Notes under the pieces: generated by a model
Database searches by the model: none
Seen by the model: the letters and a program-made list of their open reading frames with translations, nothing else
Told to the model about the DNA's origin: nothing
From: Epiperipatus broadwayi
Lineage: Eukaryota > Onychophora > Udeonychophora > Euonychophora > Peripatidae
Length of the DNA stretch: 64,000 nt
Assembly: GCA_028023455.1 (NCBI GenBank)
Contig: JAQFVV010006273.1
Location: 4,881,128 to 4,945,127 of the forward strand
Direction: 5' to 3'
Position numbers and translations under genes: made by a program
Shown here: positions 25,331 to 38,743 of the stretch, one piece after another
Layout of the letters: each line of letters begins with the position of its first letter
Numbering within the stretch: position 1 is the stretch's first letter

Positions 25331-26320
25331 TCATTAAATCTTGAAATCTACACAGCACATATATAGTGGAGTGATCCCTAATTATTACTACAGATTAAAA
25401 ACATAATGTTATATAAATAAATAACTCATTATATTATTACTACTGTAAATTAGATAGACATTATCTTATGGGTTAAAAGTATTTCTCCTCATATTTTACT
25501 AGAAATGCATTCATTGCCTAATAATTTTTAATTAAATTAAGAGTTAATTAAAGAACCCTGACATCTTAGTATTATAATCGTTGATGAAAAGAAATTATTT
25601 TACAAAAGAAATCTTTTTAAGAAAAAAGATAGACAACATTTATAAAACATATAATTCTTTGTCAGAAGATTGTAAAATGTGGACTTAATCATTGCAATGA
25701 AATGTTGAGAATAGTGTTTGTTAGATGTGTTATTATTGAAGGTATTATTATAAATGTTATGAGAAAGAATATAATATAACCAAATTACCCTAGGGTATAT
25801 GCTTTCAATATTAAGAGCATGTCTTAAGGGTTTTTCTTCTCTGAAATTTTTATTAAATGGGAATTAACATATATCTACAATGCTTATTTATTGGTATTCT
25901 TATCAATATGGTTCTTTTTATTATAATATATTATTTAGAACCTTGAGTTAAGCCTAATATATTATAATGTTATACATTGGAAAATTGCAATTGGGTGTGG
26001 CTTGTTTGGCTTTTGGTCAATGGTTTAGTGGCTTGCATTCATTTAATTGGTTAAAATATATGTATGATATTTAAATTACTAATCTTATTGTAATTAGAAA
26101 AGACTTGAACTTAAATCTTCAAGCTTTATATAATACTCCACTCTATCTAATACAACCAATACAGATGACTCAGTACATATGACCATATATTTTATTCTTA
26201 TGTATGTGTCCATGTCTATCAGTTGTACAAAATGGAGTGAATAGTTGAAAGGAGCCTGGAAGTCTGAGTTCAAGTGCCTGCTAAATATATAAATTTTACT
26301 TACAAAACACTTTAATAACA

Positions 26321-26599
26321 ATAAACTAAAGATTAGCCTTTCAAGCTAACTTACATGCACTTTTTATGAATGTTAATAATAATAAATGAATACTTATTTC
26401 CAACACAAGATAAAGTCTTTGTGAATGAATAAATGAATCCATTTACTTATTCAACCCAAATGCTTATATATGGGCAAATCTTAAGTACTGATTATGAAAG
26501 TGTGAGGATAAATCAATCACTTTAAATTACTGTTTATTATTATTAACATTCGTAAAAAGCACATGTAAGTTAGCTTGAAAGGCTAATCTTTAGTTTATT
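26321..26599. repeat. Inverted repeat with 67-bp arms
   Basis: Arm 26321-26387 (GATTAGCCTTTCAAGCTAAC) pairs with 26533-26599 (GTTAGCTTGAAAGGCTAATC) with very few mismatches. The 145-bp spacer holds the third copy of the 24902 family. Confidence 0.7.
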
Positions 26600-27162
26600 A
26601 CAATTTATAAACATAGCGCTATATAAATAAATGCCTCATTTAATAACAATGTAAAAAGACACAATGCATATAAAAATAATAGTGATATTTTTTAAAAAAA
26701 ATTAAATGCTTTTATTTACCATGACTAAAAAGAAAAAAAAAATTGTTCCTTCAACCACAATTGGGTTTTTTTTTAGATTAAACTTGAAATAAAAACATGA
26801 GGAATCCAGAAAAAATATTTATGTTAATCTCTTGTTGTAAAATTAGGAATTGATTTAATTAATTTCTGGACCCATTTTTGTTTATTTCAGTTTAAATCTA
26901 AAAACCTCAATTCTGATTGAAGAAGCAGTTATTTTTATTTCTTTTAAGTGTACAGTAAATAAAAGCATTTAATTAAAATATATATATCTATTTTTAATGT
27001 TTTAGTATTGGCACAGTAAATAAAAACATTAAACTATATTGTTCTGTAAATTTACTGGACATATATATTGTACTGGAAAGCCAACCTAAATATTACTCAC
27101 TTGAAAATACCAACAGACTTCTTATAAGCCTAGAACATTTATTTCAGGTTAAACTAACAGTT

Positions 27163-29450
27163 ATGAGCTGTTCCCTAACATAAAAATAAATTACTGTCTG
27201 TACATCAGAGAGAAAGAGAAAGACATTCTTATCTAATATCAACAATTAATAGACAAACAGTAAACAAATACTCAAAAAATTAAACTAATGACCAATTTTA
27301 TTAATACATGACTAAAATAAATAAATAAAAAAAAACAAAGAATACCCAGAAATAAACTTCATTTATGGATAGTTTAATTAAGCACTTTGATTTTCCTGAA
27401 AGACTTCACAATTAATTTAACCTCTCTTTTTTGACTTAATTATAAAATACTGAGTAATCTTTTAATAATGGTTTTTCCAATATATATGTGTATAAACTTT
27501 ATTAATACACTATATATAAACATTTAAAAGCTTTATGAATTTGTTTCACCATCAACTTATACATATATGCACACTATTATTAAGACTCTTATCTGTGTCC
27601 AGATCCCAACTGCCTAACAAGTCTACTGAAAATAAGAATAAAAGCCAGAAGTGATAACAAAAAGAGAGGCATGTAAACCTATTTTTAAACTTGTCCATGT
27701 AAAATAATGAAGATCATACTTGGAACAATGGGTAGCCCAGATTAAAAGGAGTATATAAGTTTGGCAAAAGTGTCATGGACCAAAGGTTACTGAGAATTGG
27801 CAATATATAGCAGTATTTATAAAAAAAAAGTTATAGGAAGCTATTTCAAAACAATATCAGAAAGAGTACATAAACTGTGATTTAAGCAGTAAATGACATA
27901 GTTTATAGGAAATAATATAAAATAAAACCAGCTTGATAAAAATATGGCTAAGCAGGTGAAGAATTGGCCCTGTATATAACTAGATACAAAATGGACTTTT
28001 ATGTAAATTGATATTTATGTCTACACATAGGAGCAGATTAACACTTTCATTTATAAACTATAATAACATATAATGCACATGTGTCAAATTATCCACACAT
28101 ATATAAGAGTAACTGTTTATATAATTTTTTTAAAAGCTATTTAAAAGTGGATTAATTTTAAAAAATATTATGAACCATTATTTAAAATGATTTTCATGTC
28201 AGAAAATGTATTTCTTTTTTTTAAAAAAAACAAAATTTTAGATTTTAAATATACAACAAGAGGGAAAAGATAAAAATGAATAATTCTATAACAATGATAA
28301 ACTTTTACTAAAATTAAGATTTTATTATCATGTGTCAAAACATTAAGGAAAAAAGAATTCATTTGATAGGCATTCAAAAATTTATTAAATGTTATATTTC
28401 AATAAATATTCATAATACAAAATAAAATTAAAAAACAACACATCCATAAATTGAATTAATATAATATAAAATCATGTATAAATAAAAGGGAAAAGATATA
28501 TTTAAGCTAATATTATTACTAAAATGTTAATATATATAATTAAAGACAAATATAATCACACCTGGCTTATTGGAAGTATATTAAAATTCATATTGCCATT
28601 AAGTCCATTAGTGTCTTAAACTTTTGAATTTCAGTAGATGATTTGATAAAATATGTACTTTGTATTGATTTTTGTAGTTTCAGGTTATTGACTAGTTGAG
28701 AGAGGCTTTAGTTAGAGGCTGACATTTTAAAAAGATCAGCTTTATATGAATTTAAGATGTGGAAACATAAAGTCAGGCTAGGAAGGATGTTCATCTTGTT
28801 AAATTGCCTAGCAATTCATATTTGGAATATTGTCACTAAAAATATTGTTTATTTTTATAACTGCAAGCCACTTGTCATTTCTAAAAGTTAATGAATGACA
28901 AGTGCTACTTGTAGTGCAGAATGAAAAGTTTCCAGCACCATGGATGGATTCTTGAATAGTAGGATAAGAATTTCAATTGTTGGGAACTTTTATAAGGCTT
29001 ACTACCCATTGTTCTTCCATACAAATTTCTTTCAATGTTCTCATTTCACATTAAAATATTTCAGAAAAGCCAGTTTGTAATTAATAAATTTTTATATTCC
29101 AAACATATTGTTTTCTACACAATTTATCTAAACAGTGCTTAATTTTAAATCACCAAAAGATTAAAATTAGATTTTGTAGATTACACATTGTTTTAAAATA
29201 TATAAAATAATCTTATGCAAAAGATAAGAAAATGTTACTCTGGGTTAATTTTTCTTATTAAAAAAATATTGCATTAAAACAACTAATAAAAGAAATGTTT
29301 AAAACATTCATATGAGTGATGTATGTATATCACATCATACTATCACAAGTTGAATAAAAAAATATAAATTAATACAAAATTAAGTTTTAGCTTAATCAAC
29401 CCATTTGTACATATAAATGTGAGAGATTGAAAGCATCTCAATAGCCTCTT
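27163..29450 (+). repeat. 2.3-kb direct duplication, copy A
   Basis: Collinear with 31206-33460. Shared anchors in order: CATAAAAATAAATTACTG (start), TATTAAGACTC near 27580, TTTTAACATGAG-type text, GAAACATAAAGT, TTGAGAGAGGCTT, and CCATTTGTACATATAAAT near the end. Divergence is considerable, with small indels throughout. No coding frame is conserved between the copies. Confidence 0.75.
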
Positions 29451-29559
29451 ACACAATGAAAAAAAAAGACTTATTTTTTTTACTTATTCTTTTTTATTCA
29501 GTAGTTAAAATTTTAATTATAACAAAGTTTATGCCTGCTGAACAATAGCATTGTTATCT

Positions 29560-30758
29560 GTACACTGAGTTTTACTCTCAACAATTTACTTGTCTGTTTA
29601 CTGTGAGTCTGGCCTTTCTACCAATTGATCCCTCTATCCAGAGATTCTTTTTTTCAATTCTTAATTGGAGGCCTATTAATAATATGCTCATTCTACCTCA
29701 TTGATCTTGGTCTCTCACATATATATATTTTTCTAACATAGCCAGGTTTTGATACTTTGCTAAGCTATAAAATTTATCTAAGAAGAACTTGATAAAACTA
29801 GCATAAACTAAGTCTTTAACCAGACAAAACTAGACTTTATAGTTCACATTTGTGAGCATTATTCGAAAATTTTCTAATAATATTATTTTATACAACAGTT
29901 TTACATTTTCCATTACTGCCATTGTAAGTAATGAAATAGAAAGATGTTTACAAACTTCTTTAGTTTCCCATTCTACCATCTTTGAGCTTTCCTCACAGTT
30001 TCTCTAAAATTATTTTAAAATTAATATTTGGTTCTTTATTATGCTATATGTCTGTAATGGTATAATTTTTTTTTATAAAAACAGCTGATAAAAAGCTCTT
30101 TATATGTTATAAATTTTCTTCTTAGATGCAACAATTCACTATCCTTTCTAGATCTAGATGGAATTTCATCTCATAATTCTTAATCTTTTTTATTATTTCT
30201 GTACTGAAAACTTGTTCTACCAATTTCTATTTCTTTCTGATTATCTACACACTCACTGTTTGTAATTAATACAATCTCATGTAGTTTAACTTGCTATTGT
30301 AAAGCTTCTGGTATCTGCTTATTTTCTTCTGTTACTTTCTGTATCTGTTGATTTTTTTCTAATACTTCTTTTATCTGATCTATCTCCTTTTCATTCTTGT
30401 TTACACTAATACTCTCTAACCTTATATTCTCTTTAATCTCACCAATCTCTTCTTTAATTGGTCCAATCTCCTTCTTTACTTCATCAATACTTTACCATAT
30501 TATTTTTTTATCTCTTGCATCACTGCTTTCCGACTTTGCTTCATTTTCTTCTGATTTTTTAAATCCCTTTTACATTTTTTCCATAAAATCTTGTTGATTT
30601 TTGTTGAGCATTCCTATCATTATATTCATTAACATTTGTGTCTCTGTTGGCTTGTTTGCTTTTTCTATTACTTTAAGCTTTTTAAAAGTAATGAGACTAC
30701 CTTCTTCCTATTCTCTCTCCTCAGATATTATCTAATCATTTTCATGTTCAGTTTCCAT
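29560..30758 (-). pseudogene. Ruined coiled-coil ORF, likely retroelement ORF1
   Basis: Starting at the ATG at 30758 (METEHEND), one frame reads through about 193 codons to 30180 with five internal stops. It still spells a charged heptad-rich protein: LMNIMIGMLNKNQQDFMEKM, KKEIGPIKEEIGEIKENIRL, EKEIDQIKEVLEKNQQIQ. Further traces continue downstream in shifted frames (SRSRKDSELLHLRRKF; GLQLRIEKKNLWIEGSIGRK near 29640). The Glu/Lys coiled coil after a short acidic start resembles the first ORF of LINE or gag-type elements, but no RNA-binding motif remains, so the family is not assigned. It lies exactly between the two copies of the 2.3-kb duplication. Coding composition on the minus strand and the ordered traces argue against chance. 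Confidence 0.5.
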
Positions 30759-31205
30759 ATTTAGAAAAAAAAACATGAGCAAAACAAAATTATCTATTTT
30801 AAAAAATTAACTATTACGTTTTATCAACCAACTCCAAAGTTCGTAAAATACTTTTTCTTATAATCAAAATGCTACTTGATTTATATATGAATAGTTTTAT
30901 TAATAACTAATTCATTAAATGATAAACTCATATTCCAAGCCATCCTTCTTTCCCATACATATCCCTACTAGCACTGATTGATCTTTTTATTTTCTTTCTA
31001 ATACAAAATTCTTGCCAACCTACTATTACTAGGTTCTATCAATTGTTTAAAATCTCTCAATTGGATTTATACTAGGCCACACATTGCAGGCACCATTTAT
31101 ATAAAATACCATTATGTATCAAATAGCCAGCATGACATCACTTGAGTGTGCCACCAGATTACTAATGAACCTAAAAATTTTATTTGGGGTGGCAAACATT
31201 AACTA

Positions 31206-33460
31206 AGGATGATTAGCTGTTTCATAACATAAAAATAAATTACTGCCTCTAGATTAAGAAGATAGATTCTTATCTAACATAAACAAATGATAGACAGACA
31301 ACTGCAAACAAATTTAGCCAAATGAAACTAATAATAATAAAGTTTATTAATACCTGGCTAAAAGAAAACAAAGAATATCCATAAATAAACTTCGTTTGTG
31401 GATGGTTAAATTGACTACCTTAATTTTCCAGAAAACCTTGACAGTTAATTGATCTTATTTTAACTTAATTATATAATACTGAAATACTCTTTTAGTTATT
31501 GTTCTTATAATATATGTGTGTATAATCTTTATTAATACATTCTGTCTAAGCATTTACAAGCTTTATCAATTTATTTAACTGTTAGCTTATATGTATATGC
31601 ACAATATTATTAAGACTCATGTATGTCCAGATCCCAATCACCTGACAAGTCTACTTAAAATACGTATAAGCACCATAAGTGACAATAAAAGAGAGATGCA
31701 TTGGAAGCTATTTCCAAACTTGCCCATGCAAAATAATGAAGATTGCACTTCAAGCATTAGCAATCTGGGTTAAAAGAAGAATGTGAACTTGGTCAAAATG
31801 TCACAGACCAAAGGCTACTAAGAATTTGCTAATAATTGTAAAAAACAAGCCATGGAAATCAGGTCTAAAGCTAGCCCATGTAAGTGTAAATAAACTGCGA
31901 TTAAAGCAGTAGAAGACTTAGGTTACAAGAGAAAATATAAAGTTAGCCTAATAGAAACATGGCTAACCAGATGAAGCAAACTGTTCCTGAAAATAACTAG
32001 ATAACAAATGAAGTTTATATACATCGATTAGCAGATCAACACTTTTATTAATAAACTATAATAATGCACACGTGTTAAATACTTTAGCAAATCTACAGTT
32101 TATACATACATTTATAAGAATAACTTTATTCAGTTTTTATAAAAAGGTATTTAAAGAACGATTAATTTTGAACATTATTATAAATCACTATTTTATAAGA
32201 TTTTAACACCATGAGATGTATTTCATTTAAAAAAAAACATTTAGATTTTAAATATTGAAGAAAAGGAAGAGGGGGGGTCGAATAACTCTAAAACCATAAT
32301 AAACTCGATCTATAATTAAGATTTTATTATTAACTGGCAAAACTCTGAAAAAAGAAAAGAGAATTTCTTTGATAGGAACTTTAAAATGTAATAAATATTA
32401 TACTTTAATAAATATTTATAATACAAAATAAAATAATAAAAACACCATCCATAAAGTGAATTAAAATTCATGTATACATAAAAATAAGGTAAAAGATACA
32501 TTTAAGCTAACATTAACACTAAAATATATGTGTACGTAATTTAAGACAAATATAATCATACTTGGCTTATTGGAGGAATAATAAAATTCTTTAGGATGCT
32601 AAACTTTTGATTTAAGTAGATAATTTGATGAAGTATGTACTTCATGTTGATTTTTGTAGTTGTTCTGGTTAGTTGAGAGAGGCTTCAGTAGTAGTTGGCA
32701 TTTTAAGATCAATTTTCAAGGAATTTAAGACGTGCAGGAGAATAAAGTTAGGCTAGAAGTGAAGTTCATCTTGGTAAAATGAGTAGATACTCATATTTCA
32801 GAGAATGCCACTAGGAATGATTTGTATGTTCATTTTTATAACTGCAATCTACTTGTCAAAAATATTGGTGGAGACTTGTACTTATATTTTAAAAGTTAAC
32901 TGATGACAAGGACAGCTTATAGAACAAAATAAAAAGTTCCACCATCTTGGATGGAATCTTGAATAGTCAATTAATAATAATAATAATAATAATTTTTGTG
33001 GAGCTTACTTCTCATTTTACTCCCATACTAATTTTTTAGCATGTTTTCAAGTCACTTTAAAATAATTCAGATAAGCCAGTTTTTAATTAATAAATTTTTT
33101 CATTCTAAACTAAGTGACTTCTATACAATTTATTTAGACAATGCTTGAATTTAGGTTATTACTTTAAAAGATCACAACAAAATTTTGTACATTAAGCATT
33201 GTTTTAAAAAATATAAAATAGTCTTATACAAAAGATTAAAAAAATTTACTCTAAAGTTCATTTTTCTTATTAAAAAATATTGCATTAGGTCACATAATAA
33301 AAGAAATATTTTAAAAATTCACATGTGTTTTATATATATATCATATTAAACTATTACAAGATTCATAAAAAATTATAAATTAATTCAAAATTAAGTTTTA
33401 ACTGAACCAATCCATTTGTACATATAAATTTGAAAGATTGAAAACATCTCAGTATATTTT
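31206..33460 (+). repeat. 2.3-kb direct duplication, copy B
   Basis: Partner of 27163-29450, about 4.0 kb away in the same orientation. It contains an (AAT)n run at 32964-32990 that is absent from copy A. Confidence 0.75.
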
Positions 33461-35458
33461 TATCACTAGATATTTCTGCTATAAGTTAATATGTATATCC
33501 ATTGTGTATATATTCTAATTATCATACTAATATATGTGTATATACATTATTAAAAGTGTTAAATATTCTTTTAGGTGAGCAATGTTTGACATTTTTGATT
33601 TTGATTGAAAATTTATATTTTTAAAAGAAAACTGCTTATCTAAACTATTTTATAAACAAACTTCACTTAATACAAATAATTTTATTTTAAATCAAAACAT
33701 TAAATAAAATTATTTGTCTACAGAGCTGTTTCATAAAGGAAATAATTCCTAAAGATTAGCAATGTATTTTTGGAAAGTTTAGCCAATCACCAATTAACCC
33801 TTTCTTAGTACAAAGTCCCTATTGGCAGATTAAATTAAAATTTCAAACTTTTGATTGGACAATTACTGAATCAGCAGTAAAATATATATTTAGCTTTTAA
33901 AACTATATTTGTTTTAGTTTACTTTCTAAAATACAAATTAATAATTTGTTAGATTATTGAAATAAACAACATATTTTAAAAATAAATTTATAATTGACAA
34001 AAATAATTTGTAGCAATAAATATAAAGCATATGTTTTCCATTCAATTATAAATTTACAGCTGTATGTTATTGTCAGTTTGCCTTTGAGTAAAAGTAAATA
34101 GTCTCTTCTAACATGTGAGTTATTCTTCTAAAATAATTAATATTTCACAAATATTTTGTGAAAAAAATAATAAACGTGTAAAAAGAAGTTCTAAAAGACA
34201 TGTTTTTACTTTGAAAATCAAAGTGAAAATCAAGATGCAAAAATAGAAGGGCCAAAATCCTTGACAGGTACTCTTTTGTTGGAAGAACAAGAAAATCAAT
34301 CAGAGCATAGGAATGCAGGATTTACTTCATTGTTATAACACTAAATTTAAATATTATTGATTTATTAGTTTTAAAAAAATTATTGGGTAACTGCTTTATT
34401 CAGTACAGTTTTTCTCCAAGAACATCAGAAAAGTAGTATTAAAAATAGCAGTTAGGGAGTGAGTTAAAGACATGAACACATGATCATGCCAATGCAGGCC
34501 ATATTTGGAAAATATAAAATTCTCTAGAAAAAAAATATTTTGGTTAAGTTTTGAAAATAATTTCTATTTCTGCTGATAATTTTTTATTTAGTTGTTTATA
34601 GATAAATAACTTTTACTTTATATATTAGTGGTACCACAATGTGCACACATTTTTAAAAAAAAATCTCTGTTAAAATTGTAATGATGAATTTATACTAATA
34701 ACAAAAATGAGGGTACTCAAAATTATTACCATTTAGCATTCAGACTCTTATTATTATAGAAAACTATTGCTTGAGCCTCATTGACCAAATATCCATTTAT
34801 ATCATTATGCATGCAATTTCAATTTCTGAAGTACTGCCAGTGTAGCTAGTTTTATATAAAATATCATACTATTTTATTAAGATATTCCATAGGTAGAAGA
34901 TAATATTGTTAAGTCAGGAGAACATAGGGAACACAATTGCACTTATTCTGTTTTACTGTAAAATGTTTATCAAGGTATGTTTTCATTTTTTAATAAAAAC
35001 ATTATGGATCACCATCTAGTTCAAATTGAAATTAATCACTTCCAAAATATGTATAAATGGCAGGTAAAATGGACATGCATAAAGCTACTTATATACACTT
35101 TACTTGTAATGTTATCATCAAAATAAAGAATGGTCCAATTACTTCTTTTAAGGAGAATCCACACTAGGCATTGTAGCCCCGTAAATTAAGTATTTACTTT
35201 ATGAAGTATGTGTTTTTGAACTCAGAGTTATTGCATGCAGATGTGCAGTTTATACAGGGTCCAAGGGACTACATTAATAATGGTATCATATTACCATGAT
35301 GATTAATAAAATGTATACATAAATGAAAATGTTTAGATTTCAAAATCACATCAGTGTTAGAAATATGTTCTGATTGTATTTTTTTAATTTAAATATGAGA
35401 GAATTACTTTTTACCTTATGTGATAATTTATCAAAATATATAACATATATATATATAT
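33461..35458. other. Non-coding AT-rich DNA
   Basis: No recognised element. A short frame near 34250 reads AKILDRYSFVGRTRKSIRA before a stop; it is too short to assign. Confidence 0.5.
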
Positions 35459-37642
35459 TGTAACAATCCGGATAAGATAGACTTACATAAACTGCACTAC
35501 AGGGCGCCATCTAGGCATTTGAACCTAGAAAAATTTATAAAGTAGGCAGATACGTAAGTCAAAAAAAAAATTTTTTTTTTTTTTAAATATTTTGGTTCCG
35601 GTCATTAGCCCATGTCACTAGCTCAGTGGACTAGCAGAGATTAAATAATATAATCTAAGAGTATATAAAAAAAGAATAAAATAAGCCACTGCCAGTAATT
35701 AGCATACAAACATTTATTTATGCACATATATATAAGATTGAAAATTGTTTTAGTATCAGTTTACATTTAACATTATTTTTAACTTTACTTTAGATTTTAA
35801 TTTACATTTTAATTTCTATTATATTATAAGTTTACATTTTAATTAAGTTCGCACAGATGGAATTATAAAAATTTGTTTTAATAATATTGAGTATAGATCA
35901 GTTACATAGATTACAATGGTTAAAAACATTTCAAAATAAACATAAACGATCAAAATATAAAACCATTGATACTGACAATTGCAGAGAGAAATTTATAAGT
36001 AACCCAATAGTATTCTCTATAAGATACTTGCATTGTCACCAATAACTTAAAAGACATCCGAATAAATACATTTTAGATACCGTAATGTATCATTATTTAT
36101 CGAATGTCTATATATTTTGATTAAATATGAAAACCCAAAACATACTTAACCGATAACCAATCCATGCAAGCATCTATAAACAACTTAAATTTAATGCATT
36201 TTTATTTAGTGTCGAGTATGAATAGACTACATAGATTTGCATTTGAAAATAAAACATTCTATCCCTATTTAACCTTAGGCTAAAGGTTCACAGCCAAAAC
36301 TGGTGTCAATTTATCTGATACATCGATGCATTCAATGTAATACGAAATACGGCAGCACCAAAAAGTTAAGAGAAGAAATTGCCTCTCATCAAATAGGAAT
36401 ATTACATCTATCTGACAAGAAGATCAATAAAAAACAAAAACTCCATAGAAAGGAACTGCGTTCTCCGTCTTCTAATTCCTTCCATAGGCAAACGGGTGAG
36501 TGCGGTGTATGAAACGATTCTGCCCATAGCGAATCTGATATTACATCTACTAATCACACCAATATATCCCATCCATTGACCCAATTCAACTATGACACAA
36601 ATAATCTAAGATTACCCTCCCCTAATATAACTTTACAAATCTATACAGCCATTCACGCCCGACTTAAGTTTAACATTTTTATAATTTAATTTATCGCACA
36701 ACAAAAATCATAAATAAATTTAAAGAACAAAAAAAAAAAAAAAATAAATGGAAATGATTTTACAAAAAAAAAATACATCAAATAACATTTTAACTACTTT
36801 AGTCAGATAGGAAACTAATGCAATTATTTTAAATATGAAAAGTTTTTAATTTAATGTTCATTAATTGTAAAGTTATTATGGTTTTAAACAGTTCATCTTT
36901 ATCTGTCGTTTGTAAGATTGAACGGGAATTCCCACACCATCCTGAAGATATTGGTATCCATTTAGCCGTTGCTTGCCATGAACGTGAATTCCCATGCCGT
37001 CCTAAGATTGGTATTCTGTTGGCCGATATTTATCCATCCGGAAGTTTTTGCTTTTAACTGGTCCTCAATGTAGAAAATGATAGTTCATTTCTCCTTCTTT
37101 CTTAGCAGAACTGAAGGGATTGAAGAGTGCGTCTTTTCAATCCCTTCTCCTTCACCTCTGCACTAACACATATCTGTCACATCTCTCAATAATAATCCAT
37201 CAATAATTTTCAAACTTGTCCTTTTATATTAATTTTGTGGATTGAATTGACATTACGTCATCGATGTGATGGTCCTTTCACTGAGGTCCAATTCCATTGT
37301 TTTTCTCTCCTATCTGACTGCTGTTTATACATATAAGTGCCCAAGGCTAGTTTACTAATTAAAATAATCATTTCCATTTTCTGATTACTTAATGTGTTTT
37401 CCAAAATTAAAGATATATTTTTATCTCTAAATCTTTTTAAGATTTAGTTTTAAAATACTTTTTCTTTAATAAAGTTTTATTTTAATAATTTTTCATCTGC
37501 GCGATTTTATATATATATATACGAGTTTAAGATTTTCAATTTTTATGTCTAACAAAAAAAAAAAGTTTTTAAATGCGAACTTTTTATTTTAACTTTATGT
37601 TTAATAATAAAAAACAATGTAACGACATCTGTGCTCATTACA
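35459..37642. mobile_element. Candidate solo LTR, 2.18 kb (TGTAAC...ATTACA)
   Basis: Begins TGTAACAATCCGG and ends GCTCATTACA, so it has TG/CA ends within a short inverted TGTAA/TTACA. Both flanks are ATATATAT, compatible with a 5-6 bp target duplication but not diagnostic. Composition inside is clearly less AT-rich than outside (GGGCGCCATCTAGGC near 35500; the 36300-37200 segment). A stem GACTTAC...GTAAGTC lies near the start. No gag or pol relic is present. A 60-bp tandem repeat occurs at 36919-37037. It could instead be a non-LTR insertion with fortuitous ends. Confidence 0.4.
36919..37037 (+). repeat. Two tandem 60-bp units with GGGAATTCCC
   Basis: Unit 1 has GAACGGGAATTCCCACACC; unit 2, exactly 60 bp on, has GAACGTGAATTCCCATGCC. 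Both continue with TCCT..AGAT and TTGGTAT. The first core (36924-36933) is a perfect palindrome. Confidence 0.75.
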
Positions 37643-37907
37643 ATATATATATTCTACCATTGTGCTAAATCAAACAGATTGGCACCATGTTCACATAATA
37701 ACTAATAAAATTTATATATAAACAAAAATATTTAGATTTCTGAATGACTTTATTTAAATATCCTAATTTTTTAATATAGATATAATTTTTATATATTTTA
37801 TTAATTTGCTATTCTTTGAATTGTCATGGTGTTTGTTACTTAGCTAAAAAATCATAATTGATGTATAACATTATCCAATATTAATTTTTCCCTTGATTGT
37901 ATCTGGA

Positions 37908-37963
37908 ATTCAAATTTGCAAACGTTTATTTGTTTGTGCAAACAAATGTTTGCAAATTTGAAT
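37908..37963. repeat. 56-bp near-perfect palindrome
   Basis: ATTCAAATTTGCAAAC on the left is mirrored by GTTTGCAAATTTGAAT on the right. A second pair ATTTGTTT/AAACAAAT lies around the GTGC loop, with a 4-nt bulge (GTTT) on the left arm only. Confidence 0.8.
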
Positions 37964-38169
37964 ATTGCCTAAGTGCATAATGGTTCAAATAAAAAAAAAC
38001 CAGCATTAGTAAAAAACATAACTTTTTAAAAAGATATTATTGTGCATATTTCTTCTCTTAGCTAAATGTAATATAAATTCTTAAACATTAGATATCAGAG
38101 TGTATGACTTATATACATATATATTGTAATTTATTGTTTGTACAAGAAAACTGTTATTATATAAAAATA

Positions 38170-38712
38170 ACAAGCATCATCATCATAATTTGAATCATTA
38201 TCAGACCATTACAGAAGTTCTCTCCATGTTCAATCTATCTTTCCTGAATTCTAGCCATTCTTCTCCATATAACCTCAGAAACTTCCTTACTTTATCTATT
38301 TCACATGTTGTCTTTTTCTAGGTCTTTTACAATAATTTAGAATCTTTTTTAATACTTTAACTTATATCAACTATTATCTCTTCTAGCAATATGTTCAACT
38401 CAACTCCAGTTTTTTAATTCTTTCAATGATGTCAATAATACCTGTTTGATTTCTTTCCCATGTATTTTATTTTTGATCTCTTCTTGTTAATCCTAACATG
38501 CATCTATCAATACTTCATTAAGTGGTCTCAAGTCTCTGTATTGACTTTCTGTTAAGAGTCTAAGTCTTGGATCCATAAATAAGAACTGGTAAAATACATT
38601 TATTTAAAAACTTCCTTCACATAAGCATATTTCCTTTTAATATTAAAGTTATTTCTACCAAAAGCACTCCAACCATGTTTAATTCTATGATTAATTTTCT
38701 CCATTATGTTTT

Positions 38713-38743
<31 letters not shown>

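Noticed and set aside
26240-26290. SINE with B box GAGTTCAAGTGCC
   Set aside because: A single box match in AT-rich DNA with no A box at the right distance.
30397-30597. Plus-strand open frame rich in Ser/Leu/Ile
   Set aside because: Complement of the minus-strand coiled-coil relic; the minus strand explains it better.
35560-35583. Poly-A/poly-T palindrome as a terminator
   Set aside because: Simple sequence inside a candidate LTR; no reason to assign termination in eukaryotic DNA.
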